DNA from: Phytopseudomonas daroniae
GTDB taxonomy: Bacteria; Pseudomonadota; Gammaproteobacteria; Pseudomonadales; Pseudomonadaceae
NCBI RefSeq assembly: GCF_004327285.1
Contig: NZ_QJUI01000001.1
Coordinates: 248,001 to 312,000, forward strand
Length of the DNA stretch: 64,000 nucleotides
Direction of reading: 5' to 3'
Within the stretch, counting starts at the first letter, position 1, and the number at the start of each line of letters is the position of its first letter. Below the pieces are notes generated by a model that was not told where the DNA came from, did not search any database, and saw only the letters and a list, made by a program, of their open reading frames with translations. A program made the position numbers and the translations under genes. Below, piece after piece: positions 24,895-33,758 of this stretch.

Positions 24895-25870
24895 CGCTGT
24901 GGATAAGCTGTCGGCAACGGGCTACAGGCCACACAGTTTGGCGCCTTTGGCGGTTCGTACAAAAAACGTTCTATTTCAATAGGTTGAGCTTAGGGTTACA
25001 CACACTCGCTGTGCAGCAGCCTTTGCACAAGCTGTGCATATGTACTCACAGACCAGGTATTACTTGGCTTGTAGCGGACTGATTGTTTTTTGATCACTCC
25101 CGCCAGAGACAATTTCGTCCACAGCTATCAGGAAGTGTCATCCAAGCCTTGTGGACAGCCGTCCCCATAATCCGTGGACGATGACGTGGATAAACTGTAG
25201 GTAAACCCCTACAGCCATTGCCAGACAAGGGTCTCAGCGATTTGAGCGAAAAACGTTCTATTTCAAAAGGTTGGAGAGTTATCTACACACAGAAGCTGTG
25301 CGCTTACCTGTGCATAAGGTGTTCAGTACAGGCTACAGGCCAGTGAATACGGCGGCTGCAGCGTACTGATCATTTTTTGTTCGACGCGTGTTTCGCTGCG
25401 CCTAGCGTTCACCAAGAGCATGCAAGCACCGTCGGGGCTGGCTACAGGTGAATAACCCTGCGGCTGCCTTTCCCCAAAGTCCGTGGATCAAGCTGTGAAT
25501 AACCTGTCGTCACTCGGCCGCAGGCCTTTATCCATCATGCCTGTAGGGAAACGATCAAAAATCGAACGATTTCATAAGATTGACTTATCACTCAAAACAC
25601 CTGCACGGGAGTGACTCACTCTGTTTTACACACAATAACTGTGTATACAGCTGTGGATAACCTGTCCAGCAATCCACCACCTCCAACGCCCGTGGCTTCT
25701 GCAGGCGTGTGCTGCATTTTCGTTCAATACCTGCACCGCGCAGCGCAGCCAAACGGCGCGTGTCCCAGTGACGCAGGGCAGGATCGCATTGGATGACAGA
25801 CGAATCAGCAGCAAGGCTTGCACACAATTACTGTGCGCCTGGCTGTGGATAAGCTGTTCGACACTGGCTG
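24895..25870. repeat. Degenerate ~300-bp tandem repeats containing a cluster of DnaA boxes (oriC-like array)
   Basis: Exact matches to TTATNCACA (as TGTGNATAA on the plus strand) occur at 24898-24906, 25309-25317, 25494-25502, 25652-25660 and 25844-25852; three of these are the strict TTATCCACA form. Near matches are at 25033-25041, 25185-25193, 25279-25287 and 25447-25455. An AT-rich block AAAAACGTTCTATTTCAA recurs at about 24962 and 25249 and in altered form at 25557. A second block of the type TTACACACA...CTGTGC recurs near 24994, 25280, 25626 and 25819. No convincing gene is present. No dnaA, dnaN, rpmH or gidA gene is nearby, so this is not obviously the chromosomal origin. Confidence 0.75.
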
Positions 25871-25896
25871 CAGCCCACGAACAGCAAGCCCTGCAG

Positions 25897-25923
25897 GCCG
25901 TTGGCTACTTTCTAGCCAACGGC
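25897..25923 (-). terminator. Hairpin after gbcB
   Basis: GCCGTTGGCT and AGCCAACGGC form a perfect 10-bp stem with a 7-base loop, 6 bases past the gbcB stop. There is no T-run on the minus strand, so it may be a weak terminator or an mRNA 3'-end stabiliser. Confidence 0.55.
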
Positions 25924-25929
25924 TCGATA

Positions 25930-27030
25930 TCAGTAATCGATGCTCACATCGCTACGCGGTACGCTGCAGCAGGACAGGATGTACCCCTCGGCCACGTCTT
26001 CGTCGGTGATCCCGCCGTTGTGTTCCATATCCACTTCCCCGGCGGTCTTGAGCACCTTGCAGGTACCGCAGATGCCCATACCGCAGGCCTTGGGGATATG
26101 CAGGCCGAGTTTCGACGCCGCCGCATGCACGGTTTCGCCTGGGCCGACCTGAATGCTCTTGCCCGTGCTGGTGAACTGCACCTGATTGAGGTCGGCCGCC
26201 GGCACCCGTGGCGCATCGGCGGCCTGCTCGGCAAGCTCCCGGACATCCTGACGCACCTCCGCCGGCACCGGGCCAAAGGCTTCCTCATGGTAGCGGCTCA
26301 TATCGAAGCCCTTGGCTTCGAGCAGCCGCTTGACTGCCGCCATATAGGGCGTAGGCCCACAGCAGAAGATTTCCCGTTGCAGATAGTCCGGCGCCATCAG
26401 TTGCAACATGGACTCGTTGAGGTATCCGCGGTAGCCGGACCAGGCCTCGCCCAGGCCGTGCTTCTCGCAGATCACATGCAAGTTGAAGTTGCTGATCCGC
26501 GCCGCCATGTGCTCCAGCTCGCGGTGATAGATGATGTCCTTCGGCGAGCGCGCGCTGTGCACGAAGACCATATCGACGTTGGCGTTGGTGTCATAGAACC
26601 AGCGGGCCATCGACATGACCGGGGTGATGCCGACCCCACCGCTGAGAAACAGTACCTTGTCCGCCGGAAAGTCGATGGCGTTGAACAACCCCACCGGGCC
26701 ATGCACCGCCAGTTCCTGCCCTTCGGCGAGATTGTCGTGCAGCCAGTTGGAAACCTTGCCGCCCGGCACCCGCTTGATGGTGATGGAAAAACTGTAAGGC
26801 ACCGAGGGCGCGCTGGAAATGGTGTAGGAGCGCATCACCGGCAGGCCGTCGATCTCCAGTTCCAGGGTGACGAACTGCCCCGGCTTGAAGAAGAACAGCA
26901 CCGGCTGGTCGGCCATGAAGCAGAAGGTGCGGACATCCCATGTTTCCTGGATGACCTTGACGCAACGCACCACGTGGCGGCCATTGCTCCAGGTCTGGGT
27001 AGTGACGGGATAGAGGAAGTCGTTCGACAT
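25930..27030 (-). CDS. gbcB: Glycine betaine demethylase reductase subunit
   Basis: A 366-residue ferredoxin-NAD(P)H reductase. It has an FAD-binding barrel (VTLELEIDGLPVMRSYTISSAPS), an NAD-binding domain (VLFLSGGVGITPVMSMARWF, IFCCGPTPYM) and a C-terminal plant-type 2Fe-2S domain with the CGMGICGTCKV cluster loop and a later SCC. It feeds electrons to the Rieske oxygenase GbcA encoded divergently. The start at 27030 removes an unlikely N-terminal extension from 27108. Confidence 0.93.
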   Translation of the reverse strand: MSNDFLYPVTTQTWSNGRHVVRCVKVIQETWDVRTFCFMADQPVLFFFKPGQFVTLELEIDGLPVMRSYTISSAPSVPYSFSITIKRVPGGKVSNWLHDNLAEGQELAVHGPVGLFNAIDFPADKVLFLSGGVGITPVMSMARWFYDTNANVDMVFVHSARSPKDIIYHRELEHMAARISNFNLHVICEKHGLGEAWSGYRGYLNESMLQLMAPDYLQREIFCCGPTPYMAAVKRLLEAKGFDMSRYHEEAFGPVPAEVRQDVRELAEQAADAPRVPAADLNQVQFTSTGKSIQVGPGETVHAAASKLGLHIPKACGMGICGTCKVLKTAGEVDMEHNGGITDEDVAEGYILSCCSVPRSDVSIDY

Positions 27031-27385
27031 GGTCGTTTCTCTCGCGCACGCAGGCCGCTCACCGGCCCTGTCTTTGCCGCGATTGTGCGCAACGCACCTG
27101 TCGCTCATTTACCTGCCAGCGACATCGGCATGCTAACGGCGACCTGCCCCGTAGACACTGGCGTACCGAGTCGGGAAATGATTCGAGCATGTCGCCCATG
27201 GATAAGGTTCGCGCCGCGCCCGGCTCCACACTCGCCCCCAAGCCGAACAGGATAAGAGCGCCAGCCGCAGCCCCTAAGCAAAACGCCATTCGGCAGGCGA
27301 TCAGGGAGCGACGCGCCACCTTGCGTACCACCGCAATAGCCACTTTTACGGCGTGCGCAGCGCGCTCGCCACGAGGAGTTTTCCG
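27031..27385. promoter_or_regulatory. Divergent gbcA-gbcB promoter region
   Basis: A 355-bp gap between divergent genes with no coding gene. In Pseudomonas these genes respond to the AraC-type activator GbdR, so the binding site is expected here; no specific operator could be assigned by eye. Confidence 0.5.
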
Positions 27386-28678
27386 ATGACCGTCACCTCT
27401 ACGCTGAGCCTTGGCGATCCACTGGAACCGGCACGCGCCGCTACCGCCGAGATGCTGCAGAACCGCGAGCGCACCTTTTCCCTGCCGCAGCCGTTCTACA
27501 ACGACGAACGCGTGTTCCAGCTCGACATGCAGGAGATCTTCCACAAGGAATGGCTGATCGCCGGCATGACCTGCGAAATCCCCACCAAGGGCAACTACCT
27601 GACCCTGCAGATCGGCGACAACCCGATCCTCGTCATCCGCGGTGCCGACGGCATCGTGCATGCTTTCCACAACGTCTGCCGGCATCGCGGCTCGCGCCTG
27701 TGCACCAGCGACAAGGGCAAGGTGGCCAAGCTGGTCTGTCCTTACCACCAGTGGACGTACGAACTGGATGGCCGGCTGCTGTTCGCAGGCACCGAAATGG
27801 GCGCCGACTTCGACATGCAGCAGTTCGGCCTCAAGCCGGTTAGCTGCAAGACGGCGGGCGGTTACATCTTCATCTCACTGGCCGAGAATCCACCGGCTAT
27901 CGACGAGTTCCTCTCCACGCTGGCCCATTACATGGAGCCCTACGATATGGAGAACACCAAGGTGGCGGTGCAGACCACCCTGATGGAAAAGGCCAACTGG
28001 AAGCTGGTGCTGGAAAACAACCGCGAGTGCTATCACTGCAACGGCTCGCACCCGGAGCTGCTCAACACCTTGCTGGAGTGGGACGACGTTACCGACCCTC
28101 GGGCCAGTCAGTCATTCAAGGATCATGTCGCCGAATCGGCGGCCAAGTGGGAAGCCGAGAAAATTCCCTTCGCCCACGCCAGCTTCGGCCTGCGCAACCG
28201 CATCGTGCGCATGCCGCTGCTCAAGGGCACGGTATCCATGACCATGGATGGCAAACAGGGCAGCAAAAAGCTCATGGGCCGCATCCAGAACCCGGATCTG
28301 GGCTCCATGCGCATCCTGCACCTGCCGCATTCGTGGAACCACTGCATGGGTGATCACCTCATCGTCTTCACGGTGTGGCCGATCAGCGCCCAGGAAACCA
28401 TGGTCTCCACCAAGTGGCTGGTACACAAGGACGCCGTCGAAGGCGTCGACTACGACGTGGCACGCCTGCGTGAAGTATGGGACGCCACCAACAACCAGGA
28501 TCGGCGCCTGGCCGAAGAGAACCAGCGCGGCATCAACTCCACCGCCTACCAGCCCGGCCCCTACTCCAAGACCTATGAGTTCGGCGTGGTCAACTTCATC
28601 GACTGGTACAGCGAACGCATGCTCAACAACCTCGGCGCTGCACCCGCTCCCTACCTGCGCGACGTCACCGCGCAGTAA
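27386..28678 (+). CDS. gbcA: Glycine betaine demethylase, Rieske oxygenase subunit
   Basis: A 430-residue Rieske non-heme iron oxygenase that converts glycine betaine to dimethylglycine and formaldehyde. The 2Fe-2S centre ligands are in CRHRGSRLC and CPYHQWTYELDG (C-x-H ... C-x-x-H). The mononuclear iron site lies in ENNRECYHCNGSHPE. GAGGAG at 27373-27378 supports the ATG at 27386 over the GTG at 27353. It is divergent from its reductase gbcB. Confidence 0.93.
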   Translation: MTVTSTLSLGDPLEPARAATAEMLQNRERTFSLPQPFYNDERVFQLDMQEIFHKEWLIAGMTCEIPTKGNYLTLQIGDNPILVIRGADGIVHAFHNVCRHRGSRLCTSDKGKVAKLVCPYHQWTYELDGRLLFAGTEMGADFDMQQFGLKPVSCKTAGGYIFISLAENPPAIDEFLSTLAHYMEPYDMENTKVAVQTTLMEKANWKLVLENNRECYHCNGSHPELLNTLLEWDDVTDPRASQSFKDHVAESAAKWEAEKIPFAHASFGLRNRIVRMPLLKGTVSMTMDGKQGSKKLMGRIQNPDLGSMRILHLPHSWNHCMGDHLIVFTVWPISAQETMVSTKWLVHKDAVEGVDYDVARLREVWDATNNQDRRLAEENQRGINSTAYQPGPYSKTYEFGVVNFIDWYSERMLNNLGAAPAPYLRDVTAQ

Positions 28679-28715
28679 GCGACATACGGCTGCAGAGTGG
28701 CGTAAACAGCCTGTC

Positions 28716-28800
28716 GTAGGGTGGACGACGCTTCACCGTCCACCGCTCTGAGATCGCGATGGTGGATGAAAAGAGCGTCATCCACCCTACGTCCGCTTGT
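28716..28800. repeat. GTAGGGTGGACGACGCTT-type dispersed repeat
   Basis: GTAGGGTGGACGACGCTT at one end and CATCCACCCTACGTCCGCTT at the other form a long imperfect hairpin. It is related to 11216-11269 and 37861-37985. It lies between gbcA and its terminator. Confidence 0.65.
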
Positions 28801-28847
28801 GGCTGCTATCGCCTTTGACCGACCTGCCACCCCGAAAATGGCCCCGC

Positions 28848-28880
28848 AGCCCCGCCGGACTCAACACCGGCGGGGCTTCT
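28848..28880 (+). terminator. Rho-independent terminator after gbcA
   Basis: AGCCCCGCCGG and CCGGCGGGGCT make a perfect 11-bp stem with an 8-base loop, followed by TCTCTTT. It is 170 bp after the gbcA stop, and ends any transcript before the HrpK-like gene. Confidence 0.85.
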
Positions 28881-29028
28881 CTTTGCCCGCTCGGTTTATG
28901 AACGGGATGTTTCACAGCATTTCACGCCGGTAAGCGAAACAATCGAGGCAGTCCCGGCCATAGACGCACACGCGGCTCCCTCTGCGAAGCGGCTCGGCCA
29001 CCAGCTTCCACTTCGCGAGGAATCTACC

Positions 29029-32000
29029 GTGAGCGTGAAACCACTGAGCAAAGGCCCCAACGAACAGACAGGCGGTGATGGCCTGCGATTCGATAGCCTC
29101 ATGCGCCTGAGCCTGAAGGCCAAGGGTGACACGAAGCCCAAGGAAGACCGCATCGCCACCGATAACGAGAAGTGGCCACCCGTGGACAAGACCCAGGTCG
29201 AAGCAGCCAAGGACGGCAAGATCCGTTACGAGCTGAACGGCCAGGGCGTGGTGGTCGAGCGTTCGGTCAACCCGGAGCTGTACAAGTTTCTGGTCAACCT
29301 GCACACCCTCAACCAGTCGCCTGGACAGAAAGCTCAAGTGGTTGCAGCGATGGGCGACGAACACCTTATCGCCGACCGCAACACCGAGGTACAGGACTGG
29401 GGCGACTACGCCCAGTTCAAGTGGCAGGGCAACCTGGAAGACGCCGAAGTGATCACCTACATCACCGCCGACGGCGAAACCGTCAGCGTCTCCAAGGCGC
29501 TGACCCCCGAGCTGTTCGCCTCGGTGCAGCAGATCGGCCTGTCACGCTACACACTCGAGCAGCGCGTGGCCGATGGACGTGAGGTCGCTGGTGCCGACAC
29601 CTATGTGGCCGAGCATGACATTGCCCTTTGGGGCGGCCCGGACGAGTTCGGCAATGGGGTCATCCAGTTCGAGACCAAGGACGGCAAGAAGTACGTCGTA
29701 TCCCAGCACGAAAACAAGGAGATGTACGACCGTGTCGCGGGGATGTGGAGTGATCACGTCAAAGGCGGCGACTCGATCCAGGAACTTCGTGAAAAGTACG
29801 ATCTGCCCGACCTCGATGCTCTGGATCTGCTCGGCCAGAGCAGTGGCGAGAAAGCCAACAAGGACGACAAGGATGAGATGACGGTGGTCGAGCTGGCCAC
29901 CAAGAACCTGCTCGACAAGTACAAGAAGCTCATCGACGACGGCGAGGTCGGCAAGGACAGCGACATCTACAAGCTGGTCAAGGCCATCGAGGCCAAGGCC
30001 GCCATGGAGAGCGGCCACCAGATCACCCCCTACATAGAAGACCCGCGTGGCGGCGACACCACCTGGCGAAAGTTCGACACCGATGGCGAAACCCTCAGCG
30101 AAGAGGACATGCAGGACATCCTCAACGGCAACTCGGTGGATAAGCTGCTCAGCGAGATGTTCACCAGCGGCGACGGCGAGAAAGACAAGATCGGCAAGGA
30201 ATTCCAGGCCGAGCTGGACAGCGCCATCGAGAAGGTCAGCGGCGAAGACAAGACCAAGCTGGCGGACGAAATCTACGAAACCCTGACCAGCCTGGACTTC
30301 GTCAGATACCTGGCGGACATGAAGAAACAGGGCCTGAACAGCGAAGGCCAAGCGGAAGTCGCCCGCCTCGCTTCGAGCCTGGAACTGCTCGACCCGGAGC
30401 GCGCCCGCCAGGCTGAATCGGCGCTCAAGCAGAACGGCATTCTGATCGAGATCGACACCCTGGTCGGCGACCCCGGTGCGATTCCCGACGAATACAAGGA
30501 AATGGCCTACAAGGACATGGGCGCGCTGATCAAGACCGTGCTCAAGTCCGCCGACATCCCGCGTCGAGTGCAGGAGACCATCGAGAAGTTCTACAACGAG
30601 CTGCTCAACGACAAGACCAAGATGGCCGACTTCGTCGAGCTCAGCAACCAACTGAACAATGGCACCATCACCCAGGCCGAGTTCGACCAGCAGATGCAGG
30701 GCAAGTACGTGCCCATGGATGTCAGCAAGGACGACTTCGCCAAGGCCTTGGGCACCCTCAACAAATACGGCGTGCTCGGCACCATCTCCGCCTTCGGCTC
30801 ACTGGGCGGCGCCATCTACATGCTCTCGGCGAAGAACGGCCAGTTGGCCGACGAGCCGCTGGAGCGCCTGGCCATCGCCAAGGACTTCATCACCTTCCTC
30901 GGTGGCGGCGCGCAGTTCGAGAAGACCGGCATATTCGACCTGTTCACCAAAACCAACACCGCCGAGCTGCTGGGCCTGAGCAAGACCGTGCCGGAAATCT
31001 GGGGCAAGGAAAGCGCGCTCGGCAAGAAGATCGAAGGATTCCTGCGCGACAAGGGCATCTCTGGCATTCCCGAAGCGGTGCAGGATCGCGCCAACAGCAT
31101 GATCGAGCTGGGCTCATTGAACAGCGGCGGCGGCAGCGACGCACTCGACCAGGTCAGGCTCTCGGCCGAAGCGTCGGGCATCGGTTCCCTGGACGACGCC
31201 GGCAGTCGCGCCCTGCTCGACGACATCATCACCCGCGCTGGCGGCAACCCGCCCGAGGACTGGTCTCGCTACAACAGCCTCAACCAGATCGCCGAAGAAC
31301 AGAACCTGACCATCAGCGAAGAGCACATCAATGACGCTATCGCCGAACGCCGTGCGGCCAACGGTCTGGGCGACATTCCCGACGATGCCTCGGTCAACGA
31401 GTTCGCCAACCATCTGGACGACGCCGCCAACCGTGCGCTGCCACCGTCCATCACCTCCTCCGGCTATTCCACCTACACCGACGCCCTGTCTTCGATCTAC
31501 GAAGACGCCGTGGAGTATTTCGAAGAGCGCAACATCACCCCACCGAGCCGCGAGTCCTTCGATCGGGTGGTCAACGAACGGTTGGAAGAGTCAGGCCGCA
31601 GCACGCCGGCCGGCGGCGATCCGTTCGACGGCAACCTGGAGCTCGATCGTCAATCGATCAACGAGATGTTCGAGCACGAAAATCGCACGCCTCCGGCCGC
31701 CGACGTCGTCGATGATGCCATCGAACGGGTCAACGCCTCCGTGCGCAGCAATACCTCGGTACAGGGCATCGTCGATACGCGCACCATCCAGGATGCGCTG
31801 AGCACCACCGATACACCATCGATCAAACCTGGCCTGGCGGCGAAAATTGGCGGCACGCTGACCAAGGTGCTGGGCGTGGCTCCGGATATCCTCAGCGTCG
31901 CCGATATCGTGATGGGCGGCTTCGCGATCAAGGACGCCATCGCCAACAACAGCGACCTGGGCAAGGCTGCCGGTGCCTTGCAAATCATCAGTGGCGTGGC

Positions 32001-33027
32001 CGGCACAACGGCAGGCGTGATCGGCACCGTCGGCCTGTTCGCCAGCATCGGTGCACTGGCAGGCGCCACCGGACCGCTGTTCCTGATCACCGCAGGCCTC
32101 GGGCTGATCGCCGGCATCATCGGCATTTTCGTCGATCATGAGAAAAAGCAGAAAGCCACCGACAAGGAAGGCCAGTGGTTCAAGGATCTCGCCGAACTCG
32201 GCCTGACCCAGGAAGACTGGGGCGACAAGCTCGAATACGCACGTTACAGCTTCTACGAATACGACGGCCGCGACGCCCCGGCCGGGCAAAGCATCTACGA
32301 CTATCAGAAGGACGAGTGGGAGCATTTCAAGGACACGCCCCAGGAAGGGGGCTCGTCTATCAACCGCCTCGACGATGACCTGCACCTGGCCAAGTACGAC
32401 AGGGCCTTCTACCAGGAGAATCGCGAGGTCATCCACACCATCCGTGAGCGCTGGGATGACTGGAACGGCAAGGACGCCATCGTCAGCAAGAAGGATCTGG
32501 AAAAGATCGCCAATGGCGATGGCAGCGACGAGGAGAAAGCGGCCGCGCAATTCCTGCTCGACAACAACGACTTCTTCGACCAGCTCGACACCCAATGGGG
32601 CAAGGGCGGCCAGGATGGCAAGGTAAGCACCAACGACCTCAACACCTGGCTGAAAATGGTCGGTGCCCATGAGGAGAAGTTCGACCGGGCCTTCTTCGAC
32701 GAGCACCAGAGCATCATCGATACCATCCGCGACCGTTGGGATGACTGGAACGGCAAGGACGCCATCGTCAGCAAGAAGGATCTGGAGAAGATCGCGGATG
32801 GCGACGGCAGCGACGCCGAGAAAGAGGCCGCGCGCTTCCTGCTCGACAACCAGGGCTTCTTCGACCAGCTCGACAACCTGGCCAAGAACGACCGCCGCGA
32901 CGGCAAGATCAGCACTGGCGACCTGGAAACCTGGCTGAAAGCCATCGGCGTGGAGAAGACCGACAAGAGCGAGCTGACCTACAACCCCAACGACAATACG
33001 CCGGCCTGGCGGGTGATGCGCGGCTAA
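29029..33027 (+). CDS. Large HrpK/NolX/HrpF-like protein (putative secreted translocator or effector)
   Basis: A 1332-residue acidic, largely helical protein. Two 95-residue tandem repeats lie at residues 1123-1217 and 1218-1312; each contains RWDDWNGKDAIVSKKDLEKI, an AxFLLDNxxFFDQLD segment and DGK(V/I)ST(N/G)DL, an EF-hand-like pattern resembling HrpK/NolX/HrpF type III translocators. A Gly/Ala-rich hydrophobic stretch (about 978-1040) could insert in membranes, and a shorter one lies near 580-600. There is no Sec signal peptide. GAGGAA precedes the GTG start by 7 bases. No type III secretion or hrp genes are in the window. The gene is flanked by terminators and repeats, so it is a single-gene unit. 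Family membership is by recognition and its role is unknown. Confidence 0.7.
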   Translation: MSVKPLSKGPNEQTGGDGLRFDSLMRLSLKAKGDTKPKEDRIATDNEKWPPVDKTQVEAAKDGKIRYELNGQGVVVERSVNPELYKFLVNLHTLNQSPGQKAQVVAAMGDEHLIADRNTEVQDWGDYAQFKWQGNLEDAEVITYITADGETVSVSKALTPELFASVQQIGLSRYTLEQRVADGREVAGADTYVAEHDIALWGGPDEFGNGVIQFETKDGKKYVVSQHENKEMYDRVAGMWSDHVKGGDSIQELREKYDLPDLDALDLLGQSSGEKANKDDKDEMTVVELATKNLLDKYKKLIDDGEVGKDSDIYKLVKAIEAKAAMESGHQITPYIEDPRGGDTTWRKFDTDGETLSEEDMQDILNGNSVDKLLSEMFTSGDGEKDKIGKEFQAELDSAIEKVSGEDKTKLADEIYETLTSLDFVRYLADMKKQGLNSEGQAEVARLASSLELLDPERARQAESALKQNGILIEIDTLVGDPGAIPDEYKEMAYKDMGALIKTVLKSADIPRRVQETIEKFYNELLNDKTKMADFVELSNQLNNGTITQAEFDQQMQGKYVPMDVSKDDFAKALGTLNKYGVLGTISAFGSLGGAIYMLSAKNGQLADEPLERLAIAKDFITFLGGGAQFEKTGIFDLFTKTNTAELLGLSKTVPEIWGKESALGKKIEGFLRDKGISGIPEAVQDRANSMIELGSLNSGGGSDALDQVRLSAEASGIGSLDDAGSRALLDDIITRAGGNPPEDWSRYNSLNQIAEEQNLTISEEHINDAIAERRAANGLGDIPDDASVNEFANHLDDAANRALPPSITSSGYSTYTDALSSIYEDAVEYFEERNITPPSRESFDRVVNERLEESGRSTPAGGDPFDGNLELDRQSINEMFEHENRTPPAADVVDDAIERVNASVRSNTSVQGIVDTRTIQDALSTTDTPSIKPGLAAKIGGTLTKVLGVAPDILSVADIVMGGFAIKDAIANNSDLGKAAGALQIISGVAGTTAGVIGTVGLFASIGALAGATGPLFLITAGLGLIAGIIGIFVDHEKKQKATDKEGQWFKDLAELGLTQEDWGDKLEYARYSFYEYDGRDAPAGQSIYDYQKDEWEHFKDTPQEGGSSINRLDDDLHLAKYDRAFYQENREVIHTIRERWDDWNGKDAIVSKKDLEKIANGDGSDEEKAAAQFLLDNNDFFDQLDTQWGKGGQDGKVSTNDLNTWLKMVGAHEEKFDRAFFDEHQSIIDTIRDRWDDWNGKDAIVSKKDLEKIADGDGSDAEKEAARFLLDNQGFFDQLDNLAKNDRRDGKISTGDLETWLKAIGVEKTDKSELTYNPNDNTPAWRVMRG

Positions 33028-33084
33028 TCTGCAGAAGCAAACTTACCGACTCCGACAGGGAGGATCGATTGGCAACAGGGTTCA

Positions 33085-33225
33085 GTAGGAGCCCGCTTGC
33101 GGGCGACCCGCAGCTCGGCGCGTTACCCCCTGCGGCTGATCGAGCACCTAATGATCGCCGGCAAGCCGGCTCCTACAGAAGAGCCCCGGTTGGCAGCAGG
33201 CTCGAGGAGCCCGCTTGCGGGCGAT
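33085..33225. repeat. REPIN plus extra REP (GGAGCCCGCTTGCGGGCGA type)
   Basis: GTAGGAGCCCGCTTGCGGGC at 33085 faces GCCGGCAAGCCGGCTCCTAC ending at 33176, forming a REPIN; a third REP AGGAGCCCGCTTGCGGGCGA is at 33205-33224. This is a different subfamily from the REPINs at 1262, 5695 and 7434. It lies between the convergent HrpK-like and cdhB genes. Confidence 0.75.
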
Positions 33226-33281
33226 TGTGGCTGCACACGTACGGGTCAGTTGCGCGCCTGTAGAAGCCTTGTCTTGAAGCT

Positions 33282-33758
33282 CTACCTCACCGGCAACCCG
33301 ATCACTCGACCGACATGGACGGAGCGCGGCACACCCTGTTGCGAGTCAGCCAGTTCGGCAACCCGTTGCGCCACCTGCACATCGAACGGCGCAGAGCGGC
33401 CGCTTGGCGTGTCGATGTTCATCAGCATCTGCTCGCTTTCGGCCAGCAGTCGCTCGCCCTCGACGGTCTCCAGGCGGTGAAGGATATGCAGGCGCTTGCG
33501 GTCATGGTCGAGCAGTTGGGTGCGCACCTGAACACCCACACCGAGTTTCACCTCGGCGAGGAAATTGAGGTGGCATTCCAGGGTATAGATCGTGTGCCCG
33601 GTACGTGCCCTGCCCGCCTCGTCCAGGCCGACAAGATCCATCAGCCCATCGGTGGCGAAGCTGCAGATCAGCAGGTAATAGGCATCGCGCAGATGGCCGT
33701 TGTAATCCACCCAATCGGCTTGCACGGCGGTACGGTAGGTGACGGGCAACATGCTCAT
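33282..33758 (-). CDS. cdhB: Betainyl-CoA thioesterase
   Basis: A 158-residue hotdog-fold thioesterase of the 4HBT type, with [29 protein letters not shown] carrying the conserved Asp and Asn near the active site. In the carnitine pathway it hydrolyses betainyl-CoA, made by the cleavage enzyme, to glycine betaine. Its start overlaps the cdhA stop; a second ATG at 33752 with a GAGGA ribosome binding site is an equally good start. Function is assigned largely by operon context. Confidence 0.8.
   Translation of the reverse strand: MSMLPVTYRTAVQADWVDYNGHLRDAYYLLICSFATDGLMDLVGLDEAGRARTGHTIYTLECHLNFLAEVKLGVGVQVRTQLLDHDRKRLHILHRLETVEGERLLAESEQMLMNIDTPSGRSAPFDVQVAQRVAELADSQQGVPRSVHVGRVIGLPVR

Noticed and set aside
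24895..25870. Chromosomal replication origin proper (oriC)
   Set aside because: DnaA boxes fit, but none of the usual Pseudomonas oriC neighbours is present and a 64-kb window cannot show skew reversal. Kept as an oriC-like array only.
24550..25929. CRISPR array
   Set aside because: The repeats are about 300 bp apart and degenerate; there are no short identical repeats with unique spacers and no cas genes.
25768..27255. 495-residue plus-strand frame opposite gbcB
   Set aside because: Shadow of gbcB; it also runs through the DnaA-box repeat region and shows no family motif.
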